Source: Arabidopsis thaliana
Lineage: Eukaryota > Streptophyta > Magnoliopsida > Brassicales > Brassicaceae
NCBI RefSeq assembly: GCF_000001735.4
Contig: NC_003070.9
Span: 18,399,971 to 18,463,970 of the forward strand
Reading direction: 5' to 3'
Length of the DNA stretch: 64,000 nucleotides
The first letter of the stretch is position 1. Every line of letters begins with the position of its first letter. The position numbers and the translations under genes were made by a program. Positions 29,054 to 38,906 of this stretch are shown piece by piece. The notes beneath the pieces are model-generated. The model did not search any database and had not been told where the DNA came from. It saw nothing but the letters and a program-made list of their open reading frames with translations.

Positions 29054-30319
29054 TCAAAACGGCGCCACTTCGCTACGATTGAAATCGTCGGAATGAACGG
29101 TAGAATCGTCAGGCCAAGAGTCTCTGAGAAGCTTCAAAAGCATCTGAGCTTTTCTCTTCGCTCTCTCCGTACAATCACTCTGCACCAGAAGCAACAACTG
29201 CGTCACCAATCCCGCCGCCGCAGCTTCATCTCTACACCGTTCCTCCGCCGTACATAAAGCCAACAACGCTCCCGCCGCGTACTCCGTCGCTCTATCTGAA
29301 ACTCTTAATATCGTCTTCACCATTAGCGGCACCGTCAAAGCATGCTCACCAAACGCAGCACATCCTTCTGGTAATCGGCAAAGAAGCTCCACTGTCGCTA
29401 AACCTCGCTCCGTATCACACCTATCGAAATCCGCCGCGAGACGGTCGATTAAAATCCCCGGAGCTCCGGCGGAGATCGCTAGATGTCTCGTTTGTTTCAC
29501 GAGACAGAGAGCGAAAATCGCTTTGATTCCGATCTTCAAAGCTCGCCGCGATGAAATCGGATTCTTGAGAAGATCGAGAACGCCTTCGAATATCGAATCA
29601 GATCCGGAAATGATCAATTTCAGATCCATGGATTTCGCTCCGGTCAACACCATCTCAATCAACGCGGCGGCGTTAACCCTAATTTCAATCGAAGAATCAA
29701 ACAACAATCGGGTCATAAACCCGACCCGACTAGGATCCGACGCAACAGCTTCACACTCCGTCTCCGTCATATGCAATAAAACCAAAAGAGCAAGCGACTC
29801 AGAAACAAGCTCCGAAGACAACGACGTCGTTTCAATATCGGCGAACAAAATCCTCACCAAAATCTCCCTCGCGTTATGACCAGCGATCAAAACGCGATTC
29901 TTCTCACTATCTCTAGCTAATCCTCTCAAACGACGAATAGCGGCGGCGCGTGAACGAACAGAGACGTGAGTTCCGGTAATTGCGGATGCTTGACTGAGAA
30001 GTGACCTAACGGAGATTGGATCCGCCGGTTGTTTAGGTGTAGGAATCCGTTCGACGCCGTTAGAGCGGTTAGCGACGCACCATTCTTGGATAAGACGGCG
30101 GAGAGTGTGGTTAGGGATGAGAGTGAAGTCGGAGAGAGCGACACGTGTGACTGGACAAGTGGTGTTGCCCATAGCGATCCATGAGTCGATGCTGGTTCGG
30201 TCGTAAGTTTGGCCGGTGGAGATGGTTACGGGATCAGACATTAGGTCAAGTGAGATTGGGCATCTGAAATGGTATGGTATTTGGATTCCGAGATCCAACG
30301 GCTCTAAATTCCCCGGCAT
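29054..30319 (-). CDS. PUB26: PUB26, U-box E3 ubiquitin ligase
   Basis: Single-exon gene of 421 residues. The U-box spans about residues 14-88, starting IPYHFRCPISLDLMSDPV and including TGQTYDR and CPVT, the E2-contact and core positions. The rest is helical, Leu/Ala-rich and matches an ARM-type repeat region of the plant PUB class with short N-terminus. Known role from the literature: PUB25 and PUB26 are paralogous E3 ligases that ubiquitinate immune kinase BIK1 and cold regulator MYB15. The coding region is distinctly more GC-rich than its flanks. The start ATG at 30319 is followed directly by the U-box, so no upstream exon is needed. Confidence 0.96.
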   Translation of the reverse strand: MPGNLEPLDLGIQIPYHFRCPISLDLMSDPVTISTGQTYDRTSIDSWIAMGNTTCPVTRVALSDFTLIPNHTLRRLIQEWCVANRSNGVERIPTPKQPADPISVRSLLSQASAITGTHVSVRSRAAAIRRLRGLARDSEKNRVLIAGHNAREILVRILFADIETTSLSSELVSESLALLVLLHMTETECEAVASDPSRVGFMTRLLFDSSIEIRVNAAALIEMVLTGAKSMDLKLIISGSDSIFEGVLDLLKNPISSRRALKIGIKAIFALCLVKQTRHLAISAGAPGILIDRLAADFDRCDTERGLATVELLCRLPEGCAAFGEHALTVPLMVKTILRVSDRATEYAAGALLALCTAEERCRDEAAAAGLVTQLLLLVQSDCTERAKRKAQMLLKLLRDSWPDDSTVHSDDFNRSEVAPF

Positions 30320-32939
30320 TTTTTTTTTTGGAGGAATTTTTTGTTCTGAGCTTTGAAGAATTTGGAATTGAGAGAGAAGGAAGGAAGACGATGGACCTTA
30401 TCTGTGCAGGCTATGCGCCACACGTGTGGCTTTTATAACTTTGTTGCTTAGTTCAAATTAAATTCAAAATAATACTATATGATCTGAATTAATTTTGAGA
30501 GAGTAAACAGATTGTGTTAAATCAAGCAAAAACTATAAGAAAAACAAATGAAAAATGATCAATTATGCTTTTAAAAAAAATATATATAATGTGTGAAAGT
30601 TTTTAAGAAACTCTTCATAAAACAGAATGAATATATGTATTGGAAAATAAAATAGGGTGTATATGAAATATTGAAATGGAATCTAAGTTTTGCTTTGTTT
30701 AATTTTTAGTTCATGCGTAGAGATATTGGTGTCACAATTTTGTTTTGGTTTAGAACCACGCAAAAAAAAAAAAAAAAAAAAAAGTGTATTAGGTCATATT
30801 CACATGTTTTGTTTTGTTCGATTCGTTCGTAATTAAAACTAATTGTATTTGTACTTATTCCGGTTGCATTAATCATAGGTTACTAGTATGTCCCAAACTC
30901 TTTATTTCCATGCGCATGGTTGAGAAAAGTCACAATTTTTTTCCTTTGGGTCAGAAAACAAACTTTTTTTGTTGGAAACAAAATATCTAATCTTAGAAGT
31001 GAAGCTTAAGGCATCTATATTCAAGTATATATGATTTTCGGTTTTGATAAACTGATATCACAAACAATGAAATATATATTATATGCTTTCATATCTATTA
31101 TTTGTTAACAAAATTTATATTCCTATTGAGAATTCATATCACCAGTTGTATACAGGAACGTATACAACCACCAGATTTATTATTACCTATTTATATAAAA
31201 AAATTATATTGATTATATCAATCGTGTGTAGTATAAAATTTATAAAATCAATAAATTTGGTCAAACAAAAATGCGAAAGACTGGGAACGAAATTAGGACC
31301 CACAAGACAGCTCCCACTCACTTGTGTTACATCAAGCCTATAATCACATTACCAAAATAGATCATAACAAGACCAATTAAAATAGTTTGACTGTTTTGTC
31401 TTTTATAGAATAACTTTTGACTGTTTTCAAATTTACGTCGCTGATAGAAATTACTCTTTTTTTTATCCTGTTTTCACCTTTTTTAACGGTCAATCCTCGA
31501 ATAGGTCAATGTTTATTGTTTAGTTGCTAATTATGATCAAATCTTCAAAGTTAACTTTGTCTCGACTTTGACTATATTGACATCACATAACATCTTTTTC
31601 TCGATTGAAATAAAACTTGCCATTGCATCATGGTAAAATAACCAATAGCCTAATAACAACTAATTAATTAGAAGCTAATCAAAGACTTGCATGGATTATA
31701 AAGATAGATATATGTCTCATTGGAACAATTATGATTGGTTGGTACAATGTGCATGGTAAATAATTTAAACGAAAAGAAAAAGAATCCAGACTGTAACTTT
31801 GTTGGAGTTTAAATTTGATGCTAGAATTTACAAATGTAATGTCGGGAAAGTACAAGAATTTACAGAATTATTTGAGATAAATAAATCATCGAATGAAGAC
31901 AAATATTCTAAGACAATTATATCAAAATCATATAAATTCGGGAGCAGGGATAAGATCCATGGACTTGGACCGTATTATTGTCTGTTTTCTTTCTATTTCT
32001 TTTGTTTTGTTCTTTTTATTTTCCTTTTGTTTTGAATAGTATTGATTTACCTAATTAAATTGAGAGAAGGAGAGAAGACGAGAAGAACAAAATCCGCCTG
32101 TCATTGGCTTGACCTTATGGGAACAATAAAGAAGTTTGTGATTATTGTCTCTTGCCTTTGTCCACCCATCTTCCCGTAGAAAAATAAGAGACAATATTTT
32201 AAAATTATGTTATTGGTTGCATTAAATCAATAATGGTGACTATTTCCATAACATTTTCTGTTAAAATTCATTAACCGGTGATGGCTATAACTTACAACCA
32301 AAGAATTGGTTATTCAAAGAAAAATAATAAGCAAATCTGTTTACAATACAATCAAACGTCAATTGACCAATCAATTCACGAAAAACTACACACTATACAC
32401 CAAACGAATAATTGGGGAGGAGAAGCACTAAGATTAGTCGAACTCCCACGACCATATGTCTAGGTTTTGTATACCAAGTTAATTTTTTTATTTGATTTAC
32501 AAATTTATGTACTCAATTATATACCCAACCATCACAAATACGATTTTAAATTAATGGCGGACCTCGCCAATATAAAATGAAGACTTATTACAGCCAAAAA
32601 AAATTGGATGAGTCAAAAGGTCAGAGAATCTTAATGAACAGTGAGGACATGAGTGTTTAAGATTGGGTCCAGCTTGGTCCAAGTGTTAAACAATTACAAA
32701 AGAGGTTGGTCCATTATTAATATACACATTTTCTTTTATTATGTAATTGATTTTGCTCTATCTTTTTTAGTCGACTCTAAATCACATACTAGTATTTATG
32801 ATACGAGTTGTTTTGTATTTTAATATATTAATTTTTATTATTTGGCATGACTCTTCTAGCTGTTGGACTTATTCATTCATTTCAAATAATAATCTAAAAT
32901 CAAAACAAAATATTTTTAGGTTTCATTTTATTAAAGGCA

Positions 32940-33100
32940 AAACGGTGTCGCAGAAGGCGTGTGTAGGGGACAGTGCGTCTCCCACTTCTCGCGACCCTAC
33001 GGTCTCCGGTCAACCCTGCACTGTCTTTGTTGCACGTGCTTCTCTCTCCTTCACACGTGCTTCCCAGCTCATCCTTCTTTTGTTGTGCCTCTTATTTTAG
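32940..33100. promoter_or_regulatory. GC-rich island with paired G-boxes
   Basis: About 160 bp of noticeably higher GC content in otherwise AT-rich DNA. It includes two CACGTG palindromes at 33033-33038 and 33054-33059, 21 bp apart, i.e. two helical turns. G-boxes bind bHLH and bZIP factors. No ORF next to it resembles a known protein, so it may be the promoter of an unannotated transcript or relic gene sequence. Confidence 0.35.
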
Positions 33101-33739
33101 TTATTTATATTTTCTCACAAAAACATAAAAATAAATATTCTCAAATAAAATATGAATTATTCCCAAAATCCCTAACAATTACTGCCACTGTCGGATCAGT
33201 TTCCAGGGTCTCTTTTGTTTTAATATTGGGGTTTTTTTTGTGAGTTTTTATGTGATAAGATGGAAACTGGAAACAAGACGACGACGTTTGTGCATGCATG
33301 TTTATCTTGTAATTTATAACTCAAATATAATAAAATGGGATCAAATAAAGGCTAAGATAATTAGTTAATTCATGCAGCACGAGAAAAGGTTAGCTGTCGT
33401 TTAATTTGTTTTGGCGAAAAGAAATTCGGGTCAAAAGCTATATTAAATTTAAAACACACTCGAGATGATCAGACAGCTTTTGGCGTACCAATGTGAGAGG
33501 AACTAATTTGATTTAACCTAAAAGTCTAAAACCCTTTTCTTAAGAGATTAGAGCAGATTTCGAAATGGTCCAAATCTATTTACACTGCCAGCTAACTATT
33601 ACCACATATAATAGGGCATATATTTCAATAACTGGATTATGTGAAGAGAAAATAAACGCTGAGATAACTACAAATTACATATTGTTTGGAATTTATATTG
33701 CCACACGCTCGATATCAAATATTCTAGCTAACAGGATTG

Positions 33740-33876
33740 GACTTTCTTTTTGCGATATCAAATTTTGGACATGGTCAGATTTTTTTTGGTATGAATCAGT
33801 TGATTTGAAGATACTCAACTGACTCATATCAAAAAAATCTATCCATATCCAAATGTTGACATCACCAAAAGAGGTC
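33740..33876. repeat. Imperfect inverted repeat, MIRNA-like hairpin
   Basis: The left arm (33740-33803) and right arm (33815-33876) are imperfect reverse complements of about 62-64 bases separated by an 11-base loop. Pairing is strongest near the loop (CAGTTGA with TCAACTG) and continues with scattered mismatches and single-base bulges to the outer ends, roughly 80 per cent overall. Transcribed from either strand it would fold into a stem of the size seen in young plant MIRNA genes. It could equally be a small fold-back transposon. Confidence 0.6.
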
Positions 33877-35380
33877 TAAAGCACAAAGTCGGTAGAGATT
33901 AAAGATTTGAATAATGGGTTTGAGAGTAAATAAACTAATTGTATGGATTTGGAGAAATGAATTGAAGATGACCAGAATGCAAAAGTTGAAGTGATGGTGA
34001 AATTTGAGAGTTATTCCATTTTCTTATATGATAGATTCAAAGTTCAGAAAAAGGAAAATAAAATATATTTAAAAGTATATTTTTCACTAATAGATGTTTT
34101 CAGATTTTTACCCCTTTATTTTACTATATTCTATTTTATGATAAAGCTCTTAGTGGTTTAAATTTTGATATTATAGAAAACAAAATATTTTCTTTCCTTT
34201 TTTAAATAAATTGGCATAATGAAATATTTTAGAAATTGACTTTGACTAGAAACTTATATAATAAAATGGTAAAATGAAGAAAATGTAATTTCTTATTGGA
34301 CTTGTATAATAATATGGTTGAATAAATTAAGAAAGAATCTTCTTCTTTTTTTAACAATTAAGATAAAAATTCTTTAGATTATGCGAAATCTATGAACATT
34401 CATGTAACACAATTAATGATGATTAGATATTTTCCCTATTCCAAAGATTTGTTTTCTTAGTATTCAACAATTCTATTCTACAAATCAAATTTTTTTTTAC
34501 ATTTTCTTTTATTATATATATATTTTTTTTTCATCACTTTTATTAGATTTTATGTTGATAAATTACATTTAATAGTTTTAAAGTTAAATGTTCTATATGA
34601 TTCAGATACGGGTTTTCTTAGATGATCTCATTCGGGAAATCATCAGAGAAATAATATATCAAGAATCTTGATGTAATGAAACCATGTATAAACACAAAGC
34701 TTTTTTCTTTTGTAAGCCATAGCTAAACACTTTATGTCTTCAAGATGCCATCAAGAATCATCTCCTTTCTTGTAAGAGAACAAGTACTGATCGGTGGTAT
34801 ATCCAACAAACCACAAAATCTTTCGTTATCTCATCAATCCATAAAACAGCCGCCTTGATAAACATGTTGATGATTGTCTCACGATCCTTAGGAGAGTGTT
34901 CGTGGTAGACTCCGCCATCGTCTATTCTTCGGAATCTCACTTTACCTCTTTGGAGTGATAGAGATAGAAGATTGATTTTCTCGCCAATAAACACGTTTAA
35001 GACGGAAAAATGGGTACGAGGACTCAACATCAGTAACCAATTACCGTAAGAGACATTGTAATTCTGTTGCAAAACGATTATAAAATGGTGGAACATATCG
35101 AGCTTGAAGGTGACCCTTATTATCGACAAGTACCCAAGCTCCTATGCAGAAACCAGCTTATTAATCCAGAGGAATTAAAACGGAAAAAAAAAACTATGAG
35201 CATTACCATGCAAGAGAAATTTAATTATGAGCTTTTGAAGCTTGAATTGTGGTCTTGATTTCAGTGAGTTTGTTTTATAAACTGAGTGATAATTGATAAC
35301 CAAGTTTAGTGGATTTATGTGATCTTTTATTTCTTCATACTATTACTGTGAGTCCATTGGCCAAATATCACCAAGAGAAT

Positions 35381-35684
35381 CTACTCGGAATGACCAGAAC
35401 CTCTCCTCTGTGGATTAGTATTCTCATAACTTGGCCAAATATCATCTTCCACCAAACAGATAGTCACTCTTGATTCTTTCACTACCATCAGCAAATGCTC
35501 TCAATGTGAGTCCCATGATCATATATCAACATCTCATTTTCAAGAGAAACTACTCTCTTGACCAGATTCATCTTGAAGATGTAAAACAAACACTTCTCTT
35601 TGAAGATGTTCTTGTGCTCCAAATGATCAGAACCTCTCCTGATTTGTCGATTACTATTCTACTACTCTTCCTAGTATGTTCCAC
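35381..35684 (-). pseudogene. DUF295 (F-box associated) gene fragment, frameshifted
   Basis: On the minus strand, successive frames give RIVIDKSGEVLI, then LVKRVVSLENEMLIYDHGTH, then GSERIKSDYLF, and after a frame change EDDIWPSYENTNPQRRGSG ending at a stop at 35381. These are in the order expected for the C-terminal part of DUF295 proteins, which pair with F-box domains in Brassicaceae and usually end near an IWPSYE-type motif. At least two frame changes and several stops break it, and no F-box is found upstream. It is a decayed fragment lying downstream of the intact-looking F-box gene. Confidence 0.6.
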
Positions 35685-35908
35685 TACAAAGCGGAGCACA
35701 ACGGTTGATTAAGATAAGGATTACCTTTGATATTCATAACATCACTCCAAGTTTTGCACCAACCTACAGCTACACAGTTATACACAACAAGCAAAGCAAT
35801 ATTTTTACTTGGTCAATCCGTAAACGAACAATAAATTTTGAAGTATTGTCCCAATAAACTAGTAATATCAAGAACTAGCTCGCCAAGTGAGATCTAGATA
35901 CCGAAATC

Positions 35909-36166
35909 CTAATGTATAAAATATACAAGAGTCGCAAGAGCCACAGCAGCAGCAGCGGTGGTAAGCAAATTATTTTGGTTTTCGAGTCGTTTTAGAAAAT
36001 TGGATATCCGGGATCTCGGCGCGTGATCAAGAAACTGAAATCCGTATGTCCTTATCTTGGTAACAGAATCTGGACGTCGAAGTGGGAGCAAATTCTCAAT
36101 AAAAGGAGAAATAACACATATGTCTCTCTCGAGGATACGAACCTCGTCAGTCTTTGTATAATATTT
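35909..36166 (-). pseudogene. In-frame continuation of the F-box gene past its stop
   Basis: Directly after the TAG at 36167 the same frame runs 85 codons to a TAG at 35909. It starts KYYTKTDEVRILERD, passes through LRRPDSVTKIRTYGFQ and ends in a hydrophobic tail (AAAAVALATLVYFIH). This looks like the true C-terminus of the F-box-associated domain with an added membrane-like tail. One base change in the upstream stop would restore continuity. Either the gene is a recent nonsense allele or the tail is made only by stop-codon readthrough. Confidence 0.65.
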
Positions 36167-37209
36167 CTATAACCTCTTCTCATTATCATGGAAGAAAAGA
36201 TTCCCTCGCTTAGAAACCGCCAGTGGCCTAGTCCAAAACCACAATTGGAAATGGTTCATAATACTAGAGTTCATATCTTTAGAGAATAAACGTATGGAGT
36301 AAGTAATGCTCCGTGTTCCATCGTGTGCATCCATGCTCCATATCTTAACATTCCAATGAAGACTCGTAGTATAGGTTACGGCTAAGACTAGACGGTCTTC
36401 AAGATTCACTATTTGGCATGACCTTTCGCATATTTCGGATCGAGGCGGTGTTGGGACATCACGAAATTCTTCCGAGTAAAGATCAAAAGCTAGTAATTTG
36501 CAACGAATGAGTGCTTGTGACCAGTAGATGGACCCATTCACACAAGCGGACTTCTCTCTATATCCCACAAAGTAAGGAGGCTGTCTTTGTTTTCGCCATT
36601 CCCCAATATTAACATCTAGAATCTGGCAATAGCGGTTCTCGAAATGACGATCAAACAACATTCTCACTATTTTATAGCTCCCATTAACGTTGTCCCTACC
36701 GAATCCCATCGTCCAAAATCCAGGGAAAACATCAAACTTAGAATCTGCAAAATTTCAATTTTTTTTCAGAACCATCACACAATTTTCACAAGAATTAAAA
36801 AAAAACAATAGAGATTTAAATTACCGACGCATTCGAAGTCGTTGATTAACCGTGGATCTCGACCAGAAGAGAATCTAAGGAATTCTCCAGTGGAAGGGTT
36901 TAAAACGTTGATCCAGCCAGGTATGGGGATGCAAACCAGACCGTCACATGATAAAGACGGTCGTGAGGCGACATTGCAGTTTAGATAGAGCATATCGACC
37001 TCTTCGTCCCCTTCGAATAGCGGTCGGAACCGGTTCCGGTCTCTGGCGGCCATAATTTTCAGCTTCTTTTGAACATTCATACGCCTCTCCGCGAACATTC
37101 TCGATTCCAGTATTGATTTCCATTGTTTTGAGACGGTTTTGAATTTGAGGATTGATTTCAGTGGTAGTCCAAGCAAGATATCTTCTACTAGATCCGGAAC
37201 TAGGTACAT
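36167..37209 (-). CDS. F-box protein (FBA type), probably truncated by UAG
   Basis: Exons 37209-36825 and 36744-36167 give 320 residues. An F-box opens the protein (VPDLVEDILLGLPLKSILKFKTVSKQWKSILES read in parts: LVEDILLGLPLKS then FKTVSKQWKS), followed by an F-box-associated region with INVLNPSTGEFL and GFWTMGFGRD. Such proteins act as substrate receptors of SCF ubiquitin ligases; the target is unknown. The frame stops at a TAG (36167-36169), yet the same frame stays open for 85 further codons. Typical family length is near 400, so the annotated product appears shortened. The ATG lies only about 25 bp from the end of a Mutator-like element, so the leader and promoter must lie inside that element. 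Confidence 0.8.
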
Positions 37210-37352
37210 TATAGACTTGAGGGTAATTTTTCTTGGGAAAAATGTAAAAAAAAGTGCCAATTTTCAAATTTGGGACGAAAAAAGCCGAACTTTCAAAATG
37301 TTATTTAAATCATAAAGTTTTCTTTGACTTTTTAATAAGATGGTCAAGTTTT

Positions 37353-37413
37353 GGGATTGAACTAATGACCTCATGCACACTTAAAGAAATCTCTACCACT
37401 AAGCTACGACAAC
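37353..37413 (-). repeat. tRNA-like module in the left arm of element A
   Basis: Read on the minus strand it has a tRNA A-box-like word (TAGCTTAGTGGTAGAG), then TGCATGAGGTCA, then AGTTCAATCCC in the B-box position. It would make a degenerate tRNA-like fold of about 60-70 nt, but lacks a complementary acceptor stem and CCA-proximal pairing. I do not call it a tRNA gene. Confidence 0.5.
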
Positions 37414-37860
37414 AATTTAATTAATTTGTAACAACTAATATATATATACTAACAAATAGCAATATTCATTTAATTAAAAATTTATGCAATAAATTAAAAT
37501 AACACCATAAAAAGAATATCAAGTCAGTTGCAGTTCATATATTTAATTTTAGTTAATATACCATAAATATGAAGTTTTTATTTTTAATTTAATATATTTA
37601 ATTTTCAAATTTCTTTAAGTTTCAGTATTTTTTTTAATAATTTAGGAAAGAATAATTTTTCAAATCTAGAAGAATTCTTTATATGTAAAATTAAATATTT
37701 AAAATTTCAAAATATATAAATTTTTGGTAAGTATATTTAATATTTGTATATATTTGATATTCTTTTTAATTTTGTCATTTTTGATTACATATGTTTTTAA
37801 TTAAATGAATATTGCTATTTGTTAGTATATATATATGCGTTGGAACAATTATAACAAAAT

Positions 37861-37920
37861 GTTCTTGTAGCTCAGCGGTAGAGTCCCTTAAGTGTGCATG
37901 AGGTCATCAGTTTGATATCT
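37861..37920 (+). repeat. tRNA-like module in the right arm of element A
   Basis: Inverted partner of the module at 37353-37413. It contains TAGCTCAGCGGTAGAG (a good A-box match) and TGCATGAGGTCATCAG, but its B-box equivalent (AGTTTGATATC) is more decayed. The two copies differ by independent changes, showing that the arms have diverged since the element formed. Confidence 0.5.
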
Positions 37921-38579
37921 ATTTAATGTATTTTTCTCTCATTTTTTCTTAACAAAACGACGTCGTTTTGATTTAACAGAAAATTCTAATGGAAAGTTAA
38001 CTCTGTTAACGGAAATTTTACGGCGTGCCCGAAATGGCCTAGTCAACAAAACTTGACCATTTTATTAAAGAGTCAAAGAAAACTTTATGATTTAAATGAC
38101 ATTTAGGAAATTTAGGCTTTTTTCGTCTTAAATTTGAAAGTTGGCGCTTTTTTTGACATTTTTCCCAATTTTTTTCTACAACGCGAACGTTGTATGGAGA
38201 AAAATCGTCAAAAATTCCTTTTTATATTGGGAAAAAAAGTAAAAAGGAAGTACAAGGCTAAAAAAGTAGCCCAAAAAGCCAACAGGCCCATCAAAGGAAA
38301 AACAGATTTCTCCAGCCAAAAAGGCCCAAATGCTGTACTTCCGAAATAAACACATAGCTGAACCAAACTAAGCACAAACCAACACCTAAACCTTAAAAAG
38401 ATCAAGCCAGACTTTGATTAACTGATTATTATGTAAACATGTGATTGTAAAGTTGGTAGAAGTAAAGAAGATAAACATAAACAATGGAAAGAAGATTACA
38501 TCTTAGAGGCTATTGAACATGTGGTAAAGTTGTATCTGCATTATCTATAATTTCAGTTCATGAGATTAATTTGTTATAT

Positions 38580-38906
38580 CTAGTGTCCAACACCAGGACT
38601 AGGACCAGAATCATTGGCTCGTCCAAACATTTTGTACCCCTTGGCTCGATGATGTCCAACCCCTGGGCTTGGCCCGGACTGTTTCACTGTGGCTAACCAC
38701 GATAAATCTTTTACAGAAGACTCAACTGGTTTAAATGAGGACATTATAACGCTTCCATTGAACATAGATGAATCTCTCATTTGGGTCAACGATCTCGAAC
38801 TATCCTTGACCGGTCGTCCTTCAATGGCTAGCAATAGCGATACCACCATCATCAGAACAACGAGAAACACTACGTAGAACTTGGTAAGGTTCTTTGCCAT
38901 CACCAT
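38580..38906 (-). CDS. PIP/PIPL-type secreted signalling peptide precursor
   Basis: Single-exon frame of 108 residues. A signal peptide occupies about residues 1-29 (FYVVFLVVLMMVVSLLLA). After a variable Ser-rich region the motif SGPSPGVGH occurs twice: once internally after VKQ and once as the very C-terminus after AND. This SGPSxGxGH motif defines the PAMP-induced secreted peptide family, related to CEP and IDA peptides and perceived by RLK7 for the PIP1 member. The mature peptides are expected to be cut out and hydroxylated on proline. A second Met at residue 3 is an alternative start. I recall the locus as At1g49800; the exact PIPL number is uncertain. Confidence 0.85.
   Translation of the reverse strand: MVMAKNLTKFYVVFLVVLMMVVSLLLAIEGRPVKDSSRSLTQMRDSSMFNGSVIMSSFKPVESSVKDLSWLATVKQSGPSPGVGHHRAKGYKMFGRANDSGPSPGVGH

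Larger units (their letters stand above)
30320..35380. other. Long intergenic region, no recognisable gene
   Basis: This 5 kb AT-rich region lies upstream of PUB26. It holds a poly(A) run (about 30766-30783), a GC-rich island with two G-boxes (32940-33100) and a strong hairpin (33740-33876). A 123-codon minus-strand frame (34758-35129) contains FVVCWIYHRSVLVLL but I cannot place it in a family. No tRNA or protein gene is supported. Confidence 0.5.
37235..38166. mobile_element. Mutator-like fold-back element A
   Basis: A 932-bp element whose ends are inverted copies: left GGGAAAAATGTAAAAAAAAG, right the inverse of GGGAAAAATGTCAAAAAAAG. The inverted arms run deep (about 37235-37490 against about 37780-38166) and even the centre can pair in part. 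Flanks show an approximate 9-bp duplication (AATTTTTCT and AATTTTTTT), the size expected of MULEs. No transposase. The right arm has an extra segment with the palindrome AAAACGACGTCGTTTT (about 37954-37969) that the left arm lacks. It sits immediately upstream of the F-box gene. Confidence 0.75.

Noticed and set aside
29523..29879. 118-codon plus-strand ORF over PUB26
   Set aside because: Antisense shadow of the GC-rich PUB26 coding sequence, whose minus-strand product is clearly a U-box protein.
34758..35129. 123-codon minus-strand ORF as a gene
   Set aside because: No family recognised, no clear promoter or splice context, and it lies next to pseudogene material. It is recorded only in the intergenic entry.
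37861..37920. A tRNA gene
   Set aside because: The A-box is good, but the B-box is degraded and no acceptor stem pairs. It is treated as a tRNA-like module in a transposon.
38134..38349. 71-codon basic ORF at the element A border
   Set aside because: The frame runs out of the transposon arm into AT-rich spacer, and its Lys richness reflects A-rich DNA.
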